A stretch of 64,000 nt of DNA from Atherix ibis (GCA_958298945.1 OY282610.1:25506233-25570232); one strand, 5' to 3'; shown: positions 33,059 to 45,779, numbered from the stretch's first letter. Numbers and translations: made by a program. The notes: generated by a model not told the origin, from the sequence alone.

Positions 33059-34940
33059 ATATAAGAAATAAGAAATAAGAAATAAGAAATAAGAAATAAG
33101 AAATAAGAAATAAGAAATAAGAAATAAGAAATAAGAAATAAGAAATAAGAAATAAGAAATAAGAAATAAGAAATAGGAAATAAGAAATAAGAATTAAGAA
33201 ATAAGAAATGAGAAATTAGAAATAAGAAATAAGAAATAAGAAATAAGAAATGAGAAATTAGAAATAAGAAATAAGAAATAAGAAATAAGAAATAAGAAAT
33301 AGGAAATCAGAAATCAGAAATAAGAAATAAGAAATAAGAAATAAGAAATAAGAAATAAGAAATAAGAAATAAGAAATAAGAAATAAGAAATAAGAAATAA
33401 GAAATAAGAAATAAGAAATAAGAAATAAGATATAAGAAATAAGAAATAAGAAATAAGAAATAAGAAATATGAAATAAGAAATAAGAAATAAGAAATAGGA
33501 AATCAGAAATCAGAAATAAGAAATAAGAAATAAGAAATAAGAAATAAGAAATAAGAAATAAGAAATAAGAAATAAGAAATAAGAAATAAGAAATAAGAAA
33601 TAAGAAATAAGAAATAAGAAATAAGAAATAAGAAATAAGAAATAAGAAATAAGAAATAAGAAATAAGAAATAAGAAATAAGAAATAAGAAATAAGAAATA
33701 AGAAATAAGAAATAAGAAATAAGAAATAAGAAATAAGAAATAAGAAATAAGAAATAAGAAATAAGAAATAAGAAATAAGAAATAAGAAATAAGAAATAAG
33801 CAATGAGTAATAATAAATTGGAAATAAGAAATAAGAAATAAGAAATAAGAAATAAGAAATAGGAAATAAGAAATAAGAAATAAGAAATAAGAAATAAGAA
33901 ATAAGAAATAAGAAATAAGAAATAAAAAATAAGAAATAAGAAACAAGAAATAAGAAATAAGAAATAAGAAATAAGAAATAAGAAACAAGAAATAAGAAAT
34001 AAGAAATAAGAAATAAGAAATAAGAAAAAAGAAATAAGAAATAAGAAATAAGAAATAAGAAATAAGAAATAAGAAATAAGAAATAAGAAATAAGAAATAA
34101 GAAATAGGAAATAAGAAATAAGAAATAAGAAATAAGAAATAAGAAATAAGAAATAAGAAATAAGAAATAAGAAATAAGAAATAAGCAATGAGAAATAAGA
34201 AATAAGAAATAGGAAATAAGAAATAAGAAATAAGAAATAAGAAATAAGAAATACGAAATAAGAAATAAGAATTAAGAAATAAGAAATAAGAATTAAGAAA
34301 TAAGAAATAAGAAATAAGAAATAAGAAATAAGAAATAAGAAATAAGAAATAAGAAATAAGAAATAAGAAATAAGAAATAAGAAATGAGAAATAAGAAATA
34401 AGAAATAGGAAATAAGAAATAAGAAATAAGAAATAAGAAATAAGAAATACGAAATAAGAAATAAGAAATAAGAAATAAGAAATAAGAAATAAGAAATAAG
34501 AAATAATAAATAAGAAATAAGAAATAAGAAATAAGAAATAAGAAATAAGAAATAAGAAATAAGAAATAAGCAATGAGAAATAAGAAATAAGAAATAGGAA
34601 ATAAGAAATAAGAAATAAGAAATAAGAAATAAGAAATACGAAATAAGAAATAAGAATTAAGAAATAAGAAATAAGAATTAAGAAATAAGAAATAAGAAAT
34701 AAGAAATAAGAAATAAGAAATAAGAAATAAGAAATAAGAAATAAGAAATAAGAAATAAGAAATAAGAAATAAGAAATAAGAAATAAGAAATAAGAAATAA
34801 GAAATAAGAAATAATAAATAAGAAATAAGAAATAAGAAATAAGAAATAAGAAATAAGAAATAAGAAATTGGAAATAAGAAATTAGAAATTGGAAATAAGA
34901 AATAAGAAATTGGAAATAAGAAATAAGAAATAAGAAATAA
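33059..34940. repeat. 1.9-kb heptanucleotide satellite (AAGAAAT)n with higher-order structure
   Basis: Nearly uninterrupted 7-bp units AAGAAAT. Point variants (AAGAATT, AGGAAAT, CGAAATA, GCAATGA, ATCAGAA) mark longer periods. The GCAATGAG marker occurs at 33800, 34185 and 34570, exactly 385 bp apart (55 x 7), with a GAAATGAG variant at 34381 between the last two. AGGAAATCAGAAATCAG occurs at 33301 and 33497 (196 = 28 x 7). Minus-strand frames of up to 356 codons reading FLISYFL repeatedly are by-products, since 7-bp units cycle all three frames without a stop. Confidence 0.97.
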
Positions 34941-34959
34941 AAAGTAAATCAAGATTCGT

Positions 34960-37900
34960 ATGGAAATTTCTTAACTGAAATTGTTGTTGTCGTGTTCCGT
35001 TTCGTCTTGCTTTTGAAATCTATTTTCTTATTGCAATTTTTTCTATCACTTTTCAGATAGTAAAGGGTGTGTTCAAATATGGGCAAGGGTGTGTCAACAC
35101 ATTATGTAGTCTGTACTCTACTGGATTGTATACAAATCGGAATAGTTTAAAGATATCTGATGGTATGATATGGTATGAAGACAAAAGACTATGTACAAAA
35201 TATAAGTACCAACAATAGCTTTCACCAATTTTATTGCATAAAAGTTAAAAGTGAAAAAGTGAACAAAAAGATTTATGTAAAAAAGCCAAAGAAATTTAAA
35301 TGGGGAAAAAAACCACTGGCAGCATTTTTATTTATTGTTGTAGGATTGCATGTACGCGACAACGACTTGTCGCCGCTATATTCAAAAACATCCCCGACAA
35401 ATGACAGACAAATAAACTTCGATTAAAGCCAATCTATTACAAGATATAAATTTTTGAGAGTGGGGTGGGGGGAAGGGTGAGGAAAAATAAAAATCAATAA
35501 AAATACAAACAAACAAAATAAGTGAAAACATGTAAATTATTTATTTAATGTCATGTTTATGAACATCTTATCTAATAGTTCAAATAAGCTACGATGGCGA
35601 AAATTGATGCTAAAAAAAAGGAGTTAAATGATAAAAAAAATGTAGTTGTTGGCTTTTAATTTCTATTTTCTATTATATCTTCGATTATTTATTGATTAAA
35701 TAATACATATTTTAATAAATCAACATTATAAATATATGATGAAAAATTAAATCCCATTTTAAATTCAGTATCTGACCTACTCTTGGTTTTGGAAAAAAGT
35801 TGATATATTGTACAAACTTTTTTTTAAACAAAAAGATTTATTCATATTGAAAGTAGAAAAATATTGTACTATAATTTGAAAATTGTTTATTTAGTATATT
35901 AATTGGCATTTAATATTTTTGATTGTTTAATTATTGAAAAGGATTTGCAGAGCCCCGAAATCAGATATTTTATTAATCAAAACATATTGTCTGGTGTGAA
36001 TTGTTGTGTAAAGGTATTATATTATTTTTAGAATTGTGTTGCCATCAACAATTCTGAGCACTATTGTTTTTGGTCTAAATTTGAAGATTCCAATCTAAAC
36101 TTTATATGATTTCTAACAAAAACGCCACCACACACCTAAGAACATGAGAAATTTCGTTGTTATTGCCAATAAATTTGGTGATATCAATTAACTCTTAAAA
36201 GATTTGGCACAATTCAAATTTTTGTTATAAAAAATTAATCCGTATGTAGAAAATTTTTTTTTTCAATTTTAAAATATTCAAATATGAACATCCGTTGATT
36301 AATGGCCAAATGTGGAAAAAAGTCATCAAAAATAACCTCAAAATTATCAAGTCCTATAAAAAGAATTGAAAATATATTTTTTTTTTACTTTATTTTCCTA
36401 ATCACATATTGGATTAAATTGTGAGTTTTTATTTTTATTGATATTATCAAAATATGCAGAATTTGTTATTAGCTATAAAATAAAATAGCTGAAAAGCAAT
36501 TTTTTTTCAATTTTAAATGAAACTTTTTATGGGAAAAATAACCAAACTTTTTAGATTATAAAAAAATACAATATATTCTGAAGAGCAATCGAAATTTACA
36601 GAAGATTTTTTTTTCTTAAATACCAAAATGCATGCCTAAATTTTTTAAATCTTTATTATTTATATAAAATTTATTTATAGTAAAGTTTCCCATAAAACCA
36701 ATATTGAACAAAAATTATTTGTTCAATATTTGATTGAAACTCAATTTATTATCTTTAAATATTTATGGTAATTTTGCAAACAAAAAAAATAAATAAAGTA
36801 AAAATATACAAAAAAAAAAAAATAATTATTATAAAAATAAATTATGGCAAGAAAATTTACGCATAGAGATTAAGTGTGCTTGTGTACCATAATTTTGCAC
36901 AATCTGATTGCAATAAATTGTGAGAAAATGAAATGAAATTATTTGTAATAAGCTCTAACGAAATGGAAAATTTAAGATGCATTGTATTTAAATTAGGTTA
37001 GGAAATTTGAAACAGAAAATAAAAATAAAAAACACGAAATCAAAACAGAAATGTTATCATGAAATCAAATATGAGGAAGAAAATGGAGATGGAAATATAA
37101 AAATATAGCAGTAATAAAGGTGGCCCGTGAAAGGGTATTGGGGAGGATCAGATCAATAGTACCAATTTGAGTGGATAAGGGCGTAAAGTGGTAGCAGAAT
37201 TAGTTTTGAGAGGAACGTGTTGAAATTCATGGCGCCGCCAAAAACCGGTTTCAAATGAAAGAAAACGTATTGCATTCGAAAAATAGCCAAGATTACAGTT
37301 ACATTTACTATTACAATAGCAATTTTTGGACTATTTCGAATAATACTGAACGAAACTTGTAGTTTTTCGATTGTGAATAATGCTTGTAAGGCTGTGGTTG
37401 ATTATATTAGCAGTAAATTTCTTGTATTGCAATGGCTACAGTGTAGATGACAGTTGAAGCGATAACGAAAACCGTTTGACAGAAAAGTCGCATGAACGAA
37501 ACGATAAAAGCGACACCGTCGAAATGGTGTAACCTTCACCTACTGTGACAGTTTTAATTTCGGTTTTTCTTCGTGTTTGATTTTCTTCCAACACGAAAAA
37601 ATCGTGATTTTTCACCTTTCCCCATTCCCAACTTAACTACCTAGAAATCAATAAATTCACATTCCCAATATATACAAACATGCAGACACACACACACACA
37701 CACACATACACACACACACACACACACGCATACACACACACATAGATTGAAATTGTATTAATTCCAAGAGTATTTATTCTGAACATTATAAGAAAAGAAA
37801 TTTTTTTTTTAAGGTTATGTACGAATATTTGAAATTTTCCTCATCAACACTCCTCGTACTATGGGGGATTCCCCAATAAGAAAATAACGTTAACCAAACT

Positions 37901-38335
37901 TTTTTTTGATAGTAAATTGAATCAATTGAAAAAGATTTTTCTTTCGTTCTAGTTTTATGCTAAATATTTTTTTGTTTCTGTGTTCATAAATTTGCAGATA
38001 AGTTTTATCTGAAAATTTGTTTCTGTATTTAATAAATGTTTGTGAAATTTTCTTTAAAGAATTTTTTAAATAGGAAAAACCTAATTAAATATAATGTTTA
38101 TAGGGCAATCTAATAGGCTATATATTAATTTTGTAGTTTGAAAAGAATGGAATTTTTTTTTATTTATAATAAATTTAATAACAAAGATCAGCTAATTATT
38201 TTAGATAAAAAAATTGCCATTTTATATTATAAATTTTATACATTTCAAATAAAATTTTTTGGTTAATTTTTCACTCGGTAAATACGAGTATATTAATAAG
38301 AAAAATTATTATCGAAAAGCTCAGAAATTACTATA
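34960..38335. other. Gene-free AT-rich stretch
   Basis: No exon or transposon was identified with confidence. 37130-37640 is less AT-biased and probably unique. The open frame at 35175-35426 is Lys-rich from A-runs and unsupported. Confidence 0.4.
37682..37743. repeat. (CA)n microsatellite
   Basis: About 30 CA units with interruptions at three places (CATA, CGCATA). Confidence 0.97.
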
Positions 38336-38379
38336 GAAAACCCATTGGATCTGGAAAAAAAGATATTATTTCTGTAATA

Positions 38380-38830
38380 AACGGTTTCCTTTATAATAGA
38401 GCAGAGGAAACCGTTACCATCAGTTCTGATTCTATGATAACCGATAGTTTTTTTTTTTTTTTTTTGGTCCAAACTTAAATTTTTTAATATAAATCATATA
38501 TGATTCTAATAAAAAGGTTCAGGTTTGTGCGTAATTGTGAGATTTAGTGATTCGAAACTGGCCTCCAAAATCATTCGATTTAACGCGGTTGCACTTTTCC
38601 TTAAAAGATTATGTAAACATTTGTATTTATTCTTGAGCATTTAAAAACTCCCATTCAACATGTAATGTATAAAAAAAAAGTCATCAAAAAAATTAGTCAT
38701 TTAAATAATGGCAAAATTTCAAAATAATAATTAAATAAAATTTATATAAAAATTTAAATTTAAAATTTATCATATCAAATTTTAACTTTCTAAAGTATAA
38801 ATTGGATAATCTTTTATTAAAAAATTCCCA
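38380..38830 (+). mobile_element. WPPRS-family transposase fragment
   Basis: The plus strand reads WPPKSFDLTRLHFSLKDYVN (38561-38620) and then the 3' signature AATGGCAAAA (about 38707) and AAATTGGATAATC (about 38801-38813). A small inverted repeat with arms AACGGTTTCCT lies at about 38380-38416. Confidence 0.7.
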
Positions 38831-38834
38831 ATAA

Positions 38835-41790
38835 AGAATCGAGAGTTTTGCTAAAATATAATGTGACTCTGAATAGACAAGGAAATTGGGTTTTTTATTA
38901 ATAAAAAATTAAAGAAAAAAAAAGAGGAGAGAAAGAAAAAAAATAAAACAGAAAACTAGTCCTAAGGTTGAACGACACCAATTGTGAAAATTACGGAATG
39001 GATCTAAAATATTACAGCAGTCTTATTGGTAGTATAGTATAGTAGTTATTGAATAAATACGAGTAGCTGAATGGCTTGGTCTCGATCGTGAAAATAAAAG
39101 TAAAGGTCGACGGCGTCTAACAGAAACAGCACAACGGAACAGGGCAGCAACCATTATCATCATGATCGTATGATTCGATTTCATGTTCGACTGCTATCTT
39201 TAACTAACTTTTAATTAAAATTTTCTACATACTCGATCATATGTTAGATACTCGTATTGATAGGAGAAAAACTGTCACGAAAATGCAAAACGATTGCGGA
39301 GGTAAATAATTATTTAAAGTTCGAAAATTGTTTCCGAAAAGAGACAAGAAAACAAAAGAACAGATATAAAAATAATTTTCCGTTTCCTGAGGGATCATGT
39401 TCATCTTGTTTTTTTTTTTATTGTTGAGATAATCCTTTTGCGTGCGCCCACCGCCAATAATACGAGTAACATCAGATCTTCCTGATCAATAATCATTTTT
39501 AGCGATAGCAGCGCCTCTGTTATTATACGAGCAGTCGTCATACCAGTTCTATTTGGTTGATATACGATAGTGGTAGATCTATCTATACTGACATTATGAC
39601 TGGGGCCCCCCTTACAATATAGTATATGTGTACATAAATAAGTACAATTTACAAGAGAACGGCCAGAAACAAATTTCATAAAACTTTTACTTTCACGTTT
39701 CACGCAATATTTTGTTGATTGATCTTTTCGAAAGCTTGTCTTAAAAAGAGTTGGTTGGTTTTTTTTTTTTGGTTTTTTTTTGTTGCCTTCAAAATTTGTT
39801 GAATTGTTAAAAAAAGATGCAAACAAAAATAAAATGAATGTTTTCAAAATAAATTGTATATAAAAAAAAATAAAAAATTACTTTTCTCTAACATCACCGT
39901 TGAGATGATATTTTTTAGCAATTTTATTTCCATAGAAAATTCTCTAAAGAATAGCATTTTTTTTCATCCAAAAAAAAAAATAAATATTATTTTTTTAAAA
40001 ACAAATAACAAATTCTGATAAAATTATGAAAATTTTATAGTAATTTTATTAATTACACACAAAAAGTAGACTTTTTAATAGTTGAAATTGAATTAAATTA
40101 TTCTTATTTTAAATTGTAAGGATTAAAGTATATTTTCAAAGATAACAGTAGCCAATATAAAAAGATACAACTTTAGAAAATTAAATACTGCACTTAATGT
40201 GAATTGTGAACGTACTCTGAATGGTGATTGTTTAAAAGGTTAACAGGTTGATCAGTGATGATCAAGGTGATTTTAATTAATCCAAAAGAGCACATATATC
40301 AATTGAAATTGACCCAAAAAAAAAACCAAAAAAAAAAACAGACAAAAGAGAAAACAAAACCAAAACGAAGGGCATACATAAAATTTATTTATATTGAAAA
40401 TGATTTAAACAACAACAACAAACAATTTATTGTAGAAGAAAATCAAGCTTATCAGCTAAATAAAAAACTGTAACTCCACTTTGGACAACTTTTACGGATA
40501 TAATTTATAAAGATTGTATATTTATAAGAGAGCTTAAAGAAAAAATTCACAAAAATTGTAATTATTTTAAAAAGAAAAAGAAGAAGAAGAAGAAGAAAAA
40601 AAAAAAATTATAATAACAAATCAAGTTGAATGAAGTTGCAAGTAATTTTGTTGTTGTTGTGGTTGTTGTTGCCAGTCCATAATAGACTTGGACATGTTAC
40701 AAGTGTACAAACGAATTAATAAATAATTCCAAAGAAGTATAGTTATGTTGAATTTAACTAGAGTAGGTGATAATGTTGATAGAAATTATGCTTCGTTATT
40801 TTACCTTGAATTGTTCACGGTCAGCACGAACCTCTTATTTCGATCCCTACCATTACAAATGTTCGATTTCAATAGTGTTCAGACAATTTAGATTGATTCA
40901 TTCATACATCTATAAAATATTCCATATTTTAATTAAAATTTATTCAAATTTAATCATTTAACCAAAAAAAAAAAGAAAACAAGAAAAGAACATAACAAAT
41001 AAATATGGAAAAATATCAAAAAGAAAATAATCGAATTCGAATTGATATTATTTATGAAAATATGCTTAAAGAGAAAATAAATACAATATAAACAAATAAA
41101 AATATAAAAAGAAAACAAAACATATTCTTTCCCAAAAAATTTATCCTATCGTAAATAAGATTTTCCAAACTTAAGATATGAATTCATTAGGGAAATTTTC
41201 GATTACTACACACAAGCTTAAATTGCTACATCACCCACATGTGATAATAACTAAACACGAACACTTATGTATGGATGTGTGTGTATATAAACTTCTGGAA
41301 TTAATTTAAATAAGTTTTTTCTTTTAATTAATTACGATTTGCTTGAAAAACAAAATCTTTTCGAAACGGTTTTTTTTAAAACCAATCATCACTAATCGGT
41401 TCGAGTCTATGCTAAATTGGTTTTTGAAGAAAAATTCAAATTTGACATTTCGAATTTTTCTATTATTTGGTAAATTTTTCTCCATTTTTTTTTTCTATTG
41501 AAAAAAAACTTTCAATATTTTTAAAAATTTGAAAATAATTAATTTTTAAATCATAAAAAAATCACAATCTTAGGGAATTTTTGCTTCCATCAAATTTCGC
41601 TTATATATTCGCCATGCTTTTGATCTTGTATAGGATAATTCAGGATGCTCCTCTGGAAACTCATAAGATTCCTTTCTTCTACATATGATCTTATTATGTA
41701 ATTTATCTTTTGTGCCAATGCCAGTTTCAAATAAGCACTAAATTTAGAATCGTCAGAAATATAAGTTTTTTTTGGCCACTTTTGTAGATT
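38835..41790. other. Gene-free stretch
   Basis: The minus-strand frame 39401-39847 (148 codons) has no domain, and much of it comes from A/T runs. The plus frame 40255-40473 is Lys/Gln/Asn-rich from A-runs. An (AAG)n tract lies at about 40575-40600. No feature is supported. Confidence 0.4.
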
Positions 41791-41795
41791 TCTTT

Positions 41796-42237
41796 AAAAA
41801 AGTATCACAAATTTTGAATTTCCGCGGGTTACGTATATTCGATTTTCGATTTTTTTATGGCGTTATGTTGGTACTCATGTCTCTCACTTATGCCGATAAG
41901 TTCGGCCATTTTGAATGTTCAGTTAATTTTTGACAGCTACTTTGCTTGCACGTGTTTTGGCTCGTCTTTGATTTTTGCTCAATTTCGACCGAAAACATCA
42001 TGGGTCGTCCGCGACGACCCAAATTTGCTCCAGAGGGTCATAACTGGTAAAGAATCATGGGTTTATGATTATGACGTGGAAACCAAAGCTAATGGAAGCT
42101 GCCGCACAAGCCAAGACCGAAAAAATCGCCAAGTTCGGTCGAATGTGAAGGTTTTGCTTACAGTTTTCTTCGACTGCAGGGGCATGGTGCATCATGAGTT
42201 CTTGCCACAGGGTAGAACGGTCAATAAGGTTTGTCAA
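41796..42237 (+). mobile_element. Deleted mariner (LPQGRTVNK type), copy 2, 3'-truncated
   Basis: Starts with a diverged left end (AATTTTGAATTTCCGCGG at about 41811) and runs closely parallel to 32120-32570. It then stops right after LPQGRTVNK at about 42230. It shares with copy 1 the deletion that joins the 5' leader (CGACC-AAAACATCAT) to DDPNLLQR, so the deletion predates the split of the two copies. VITGKESW has Lys in place of the first catalytic Asp. Confidence 0.85.
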
Positions 42238-42239
42238 AA

Positions 42240-42975
42240 ATTACCTCAATGGGACCATAATTCTACAATGCACCAAAGTACTTTTTTTTTTGGACAGGAC
42301 TTAACCTAGACAAGAGATTTATCTAAAGTTCACATACCAGACTTTAAAAATCTACATCGATATTATGTAAAATAGTAAACATTTAATATATAACGTAATT
42401 ATAAAATCCATTTGGACTTACAGAATTAAATGTTATGGTTCAACGGAAAGATCCAATTCTATCTTTACAATACAGCATCCTCTGCAAATTTTATTTATAT
42501 CCTTTTATTTATCGTAATAATATAATATATCCCTTCGTTCAGGACCTACTACTCATTTACCGTACCAGAAATCTTATTTCACCAAAAACTAAGATTGCAG
42601 ATAAAGAATTAAATTTCGGAAGAGAAAAAATTGGATTTAGGGTTTTTTTAAATTCTTTTTTTGCTTTGTTTTTTTTTTAAATTAAATTTATGTCCATTAA
42701 AAAGAAATATTTATTATTCTATGAAGATTAAGCCCAAATAAAAGATTATCCAAGTTTGTACTTTGGTAAGTATAGTCTTTTTTTATGTGATTTAGCATAA
42801 AATATGTCATTTTATTTAATTAATAACAAAAATTTATGTAAATTTAAACAAAAAAACTTCTTCAAAATGGGTCATTCTGCAATAGTCACGTTTTCCGCAA
42901 AATTTTCCTTAGCAATTCGAAGGCTCATTGTTGAATGTAAAATATCAATATCATATAAAATATTGTAAAAACTTA
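42240..42975. other. AT-rich spacer
   Basis: No supported gene. The plus frame 42435-42680 lacks a recognisable domain. 42840-42950 may hold a badly decayed transposon piece on the minus strand. Confidence 0.35.
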
Positions 42976-42977
42976 CA

Positions 42978-43069
42978 AGCAACTGTATAGGTGCCATTGT
43001 ATTTAGGCAAAGTGACTGTCTGAGGTGTATTTTGGTCAGAAGGTGTCAATTGGCCGGTATTTCTATGAA
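42978..43069 (-). CDS. Orphan internal exon of an unidentified minus-strand gene
   Basis: On the minus strand an acceptor TCATTTTCATAG is followed by 92 nt with a single open frame, NTGQLTPSDQNTPQTV then TLPKYNGTYTVA. It ends at a strong donor, GCTTGTAAGT. Codon content is balanced, unlike the A/T-run frames around it. The sequence is Thr/Pro/Gln/Asn-rich with an N-glycosylation sequon (NGT), typical of an extracellular or disordered linker. The exon starts with one base completing a codon and ends with one spare base. The 28449 exon also needs two bases before it, so the two cannot be joined directly. No partner exon was found. I do not recognise the protein. Confidence 0.5.
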
Positions 43070-43219
43070 AATGATTTTTTTTTTAAAAAGAACTTTTATT
43101 TTTTTGCTTCTCTAATTTTGTTTCCTTTGAGTTTAAAGATTTCTATCTGGCGCATATGTGGCATCAGAAAAAAAATGCCACAAGCCACAAAACACGATAA
43201 ATTATGAGTTTAAACCTTT

Positions 43220-43610
43220 AGTTTGAAAACTTCCCAGGACGCGTAAATTCGAGATTTGGGAATGTTAAGAAAATACATTAAAAAATTATATTTTCGCAGA
43301 TAATTTCGAAATTTTATTTTCAAAAATATTGTAAATTTTTCAAGCACTGCCCAAATTACGTACGTGTACAGCCCGAAATCGGCGAAAAAGTTATAAGAAA
43401 TTACCTCCAACGAAAAAGTTATGAGAAATTACCTTTGAGTCCTTCAAAGAGTCTCATAGCAATTATTTTAAAAAGTTTTTTTTTTTTAATATTGTATATA
43501 ATGGCAGAGTTTATGTAATAAAATAAAAGAAAAATTTTATCAAAATCATAATTTAAAATAGATTGTATTGAATTTTTACTTTCCAAAGAGCAAATTGGAT
43601 AGCCCTTGAA
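43220..43610 (+). mobile_element. WPPRS-family transposase fragment
   Basis: The plus strand reads ENFPGRVNSRFGNVKK (about 43226-43275), VQPEIGEKVIRNY (about 43369-43405), an imperfect duplication of the last part, and the 3' end CTTTCCAAAGAGCAAATTGG (about 43580-43599). The WPPRS core itself is deleted. Confidence 0.65.
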
Positions 43611-44720
43611 TTGATTTGTGTAAATTTGCAATATTCTTCCATGTTGCTAAGGAAATTTTCCTAGATTTTAATAGAAAATATCAAAGTGCAGATAATATAC
43701 AAGATTCAGTTGTCCATTGTTTAATTATTCATGAAATTTCTATTCAACAGTGCAAGAGATTATCTTCGATGGTGTTAGTTATGGATGGGTTCGTAAATCT
43801 CTTCATTGCCGCGTCGCATCACGTCGCCTCCGACCGTTGATGATGATGACGATGATGCATCACAGCCGCTGATGCACGGTGGTTCATCAGTTTCCATTCA
43901 CAATAGATTTTTTGTCGTTGCAATTCGCCTATTTAAAGTTTCCTTCTATCTCAATGTCTCTCCTCCTAACAACGCATCGTTGTGCTTTTTATGCAAATTT
44001 GACATTTGAAAGAAAAGAAAATTCACTTTATTCACTACCCAACCAATCACCATCAACCTTCTCTTCCTCCTCACAACAGCCCACTTCGATACCAGTCAAG
44101 ATTCCAAATGTTAGCTGGCTCCTTTAAAATGTCGCTGACATTAAAAAAATGGCGAAATACAAAAGAAAAAGTCCAAATGCGTGCAAATAATTTTACTTTC
44201 AAATTGAAATGTCAAAAGGGAAAAAAATCTATTTTTTTTTAAATTTTATTTTAAATTTTTTTCAATAAAAGAAAAAAAAAACCTTTTTCGAACTAGCAAA
44301 ATTCAAACTGCATATTTAACCTGAAATTAACTAATTTTTTTGTACGTTTTTTTTTTGTTCGATTTTTATTTTAATTCAAAATAAAAATTTCTATTTTGAG
44401 CTTGACACAGAAATAGGCTCTTTACACTATCCAAACAAAATAAAAAATTAAAAAAAAAACAAAATAACTAAATGAAAAATAAAGAAAACAATTTTAGTAA
44501 ATTTAATTTGTTCGTGTGATACTTTAACATTCAAGACGAATAATAAAATGCTGTTTTGTACTTTCTCTTGCAATGTGATAATTTACGATTAGTTTCTATT
44601 GGATGACAAATAAAAACAATAACGAATAAAATATTTAGTTCCAGTTACAGTTCTTATAAAAATAATTAAAACTAAAAATTAAATACAAAAACTAAGGGAA
44701 GTAATTGTATTTTTTCTTTA
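43611..44720. other. Gene-free stretch with GC-richer patch
   Basis: 43740-44150 is much less AT-rich, with GATGATGATGAC and CGCGTCGCATCACGTCGCC. It includes a TATTTAAAG that could serve as a TATA-like element on either strand. No splice-bounded exon is evident. It might be a promoter or conserved element. Confidence 0.35.
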
Positions 44721-44724
44721 TTTA

Positions 44725-45420
44725 TCCATTTTGTAGTTTGGAAAATAAAGCTGTCTTATTTGACAGCTATCAATAAAATATACCAATAAAAATAGTATTA
44801 ACTTAGATAAAAGATTGCCATATAAAATTTAATTTAAATAAAATTTAAAAATTAATATATAAAAAGAAGAATACAAAAAAAGTTTATTCAGTTGAAATTT
44901 TTTGACAGAAAATATTTGTGAGGTTTATCGTTAGAAAGTACAGCCATTTTATTCAACAAAATTTTCGAACATTTAATAAATAATAAACGTTTTAATAAAC
45001 ATAAAATTTTGTCATTTTATATAAAAGCTTGTTTATTTGAAGTTCATTTCTAGTACGATGGATTTATCAATAAGCACTATTACTGAATATGAGGCACTAA
45101 AAACCCACAAATAAAACTATAAAAAAGCCATTGTATCTATTTAAAAATGGCATGTCTGAAGTCAATTTTATTATTTTTAAATTAAGTGGTTACTTAATTT
45201 TCAGTGCCTTTCTCAGACAAATTGACAAACCATACAACATGGTAAATTTTTTCTTTACTGCATAAAAATTTTCCAGGACGTATAATTACCAGATTTGGTG
45301 ATGGTAATTGGCCTTTAAGATCGTATGATTTGATTCCGATGAACTTCTTTTTCATAGGACTATGCAAATAGCCATGTTTATGCATACAATTCTCAAATTT
45401 AAAAACCAATATCGATCAAG
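44725..45420. mobile_element. Two facing fragments of the WPPRS transposon family
   Basis: On the minus strand the 3' end (TATCCATTTTGTAGTTTGG at 44724-44742, TTGCCAT at about 44816) marks one fragment. On the plus strand, KNFPGRIITRFGDGNWPLR (about 45266-45322) and SYDLIPMNFFFIG mark the C-terminal core of a second. The stretch between is AT-rich with no further motif. Confidence 0.65.
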
Positions 45421-45424
45421 TACT

Positions 45425-45775
45425 AAAAGCCCTCGAAAACAATTTGTGTCACCAATAATAAAAAAATAAATAATCCAAGAAAAGATAATATTTATTTTTT
45501 AAATATCCTAGAATACAAATTAATCAACGACATCTGGTGTTGAAAAGCCGCAGTATTAACTCGAAGAAAAAAATTGTGGAGAAATTTTTCGAATTGTGGA
45601 ATTCTTTTCACTTTCAATAATAACACAAAATCCCGATAAAAAAACTATTCCCTCGCAAACTAAAAACTATTTGAACTAATTATCAAAAGTACTTCTGATA
45701 CTTTTTTTCATTAACGCCGATTTGTGTTTATGGGGATAATAACAGAAAAGAGTTTTTTTTAACAAGACGATTGAT
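45425..45775. other. AT-rich spacer
   Basis: No coding or transposon motif is supported. It is bounded by a WPPRS fragment and the Jockey-like fossil. Confidence 0.4.
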
Positions 45776-45779
45776 GTGG

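Noticed and set aside
33307..34952. Minus-strand frames of up to 356 codons of FLISYFL repeats as membrane protein genes
   Set aside because: They are read entirely from a heptanucleotide satellite that is stop-free in all frames, with no unique sequence, start context or splice signal.
39401..39847. 148-codon minus-strand frame as a gene
   Set aside because: A large part is Lys/Phe/Asn from A/T runs, there is no recognisable domain, and no splice or promoter support.
42978..43069. Joining the orphan exon directly to the gene at 25325-28449
   Set aside because: The orphan exon ends with one spare base while the 28449 exon needs two before it, and the latter encodes an N-terminal signal-peptide core. 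They are unlikely to be consecutive exons of one transcript.
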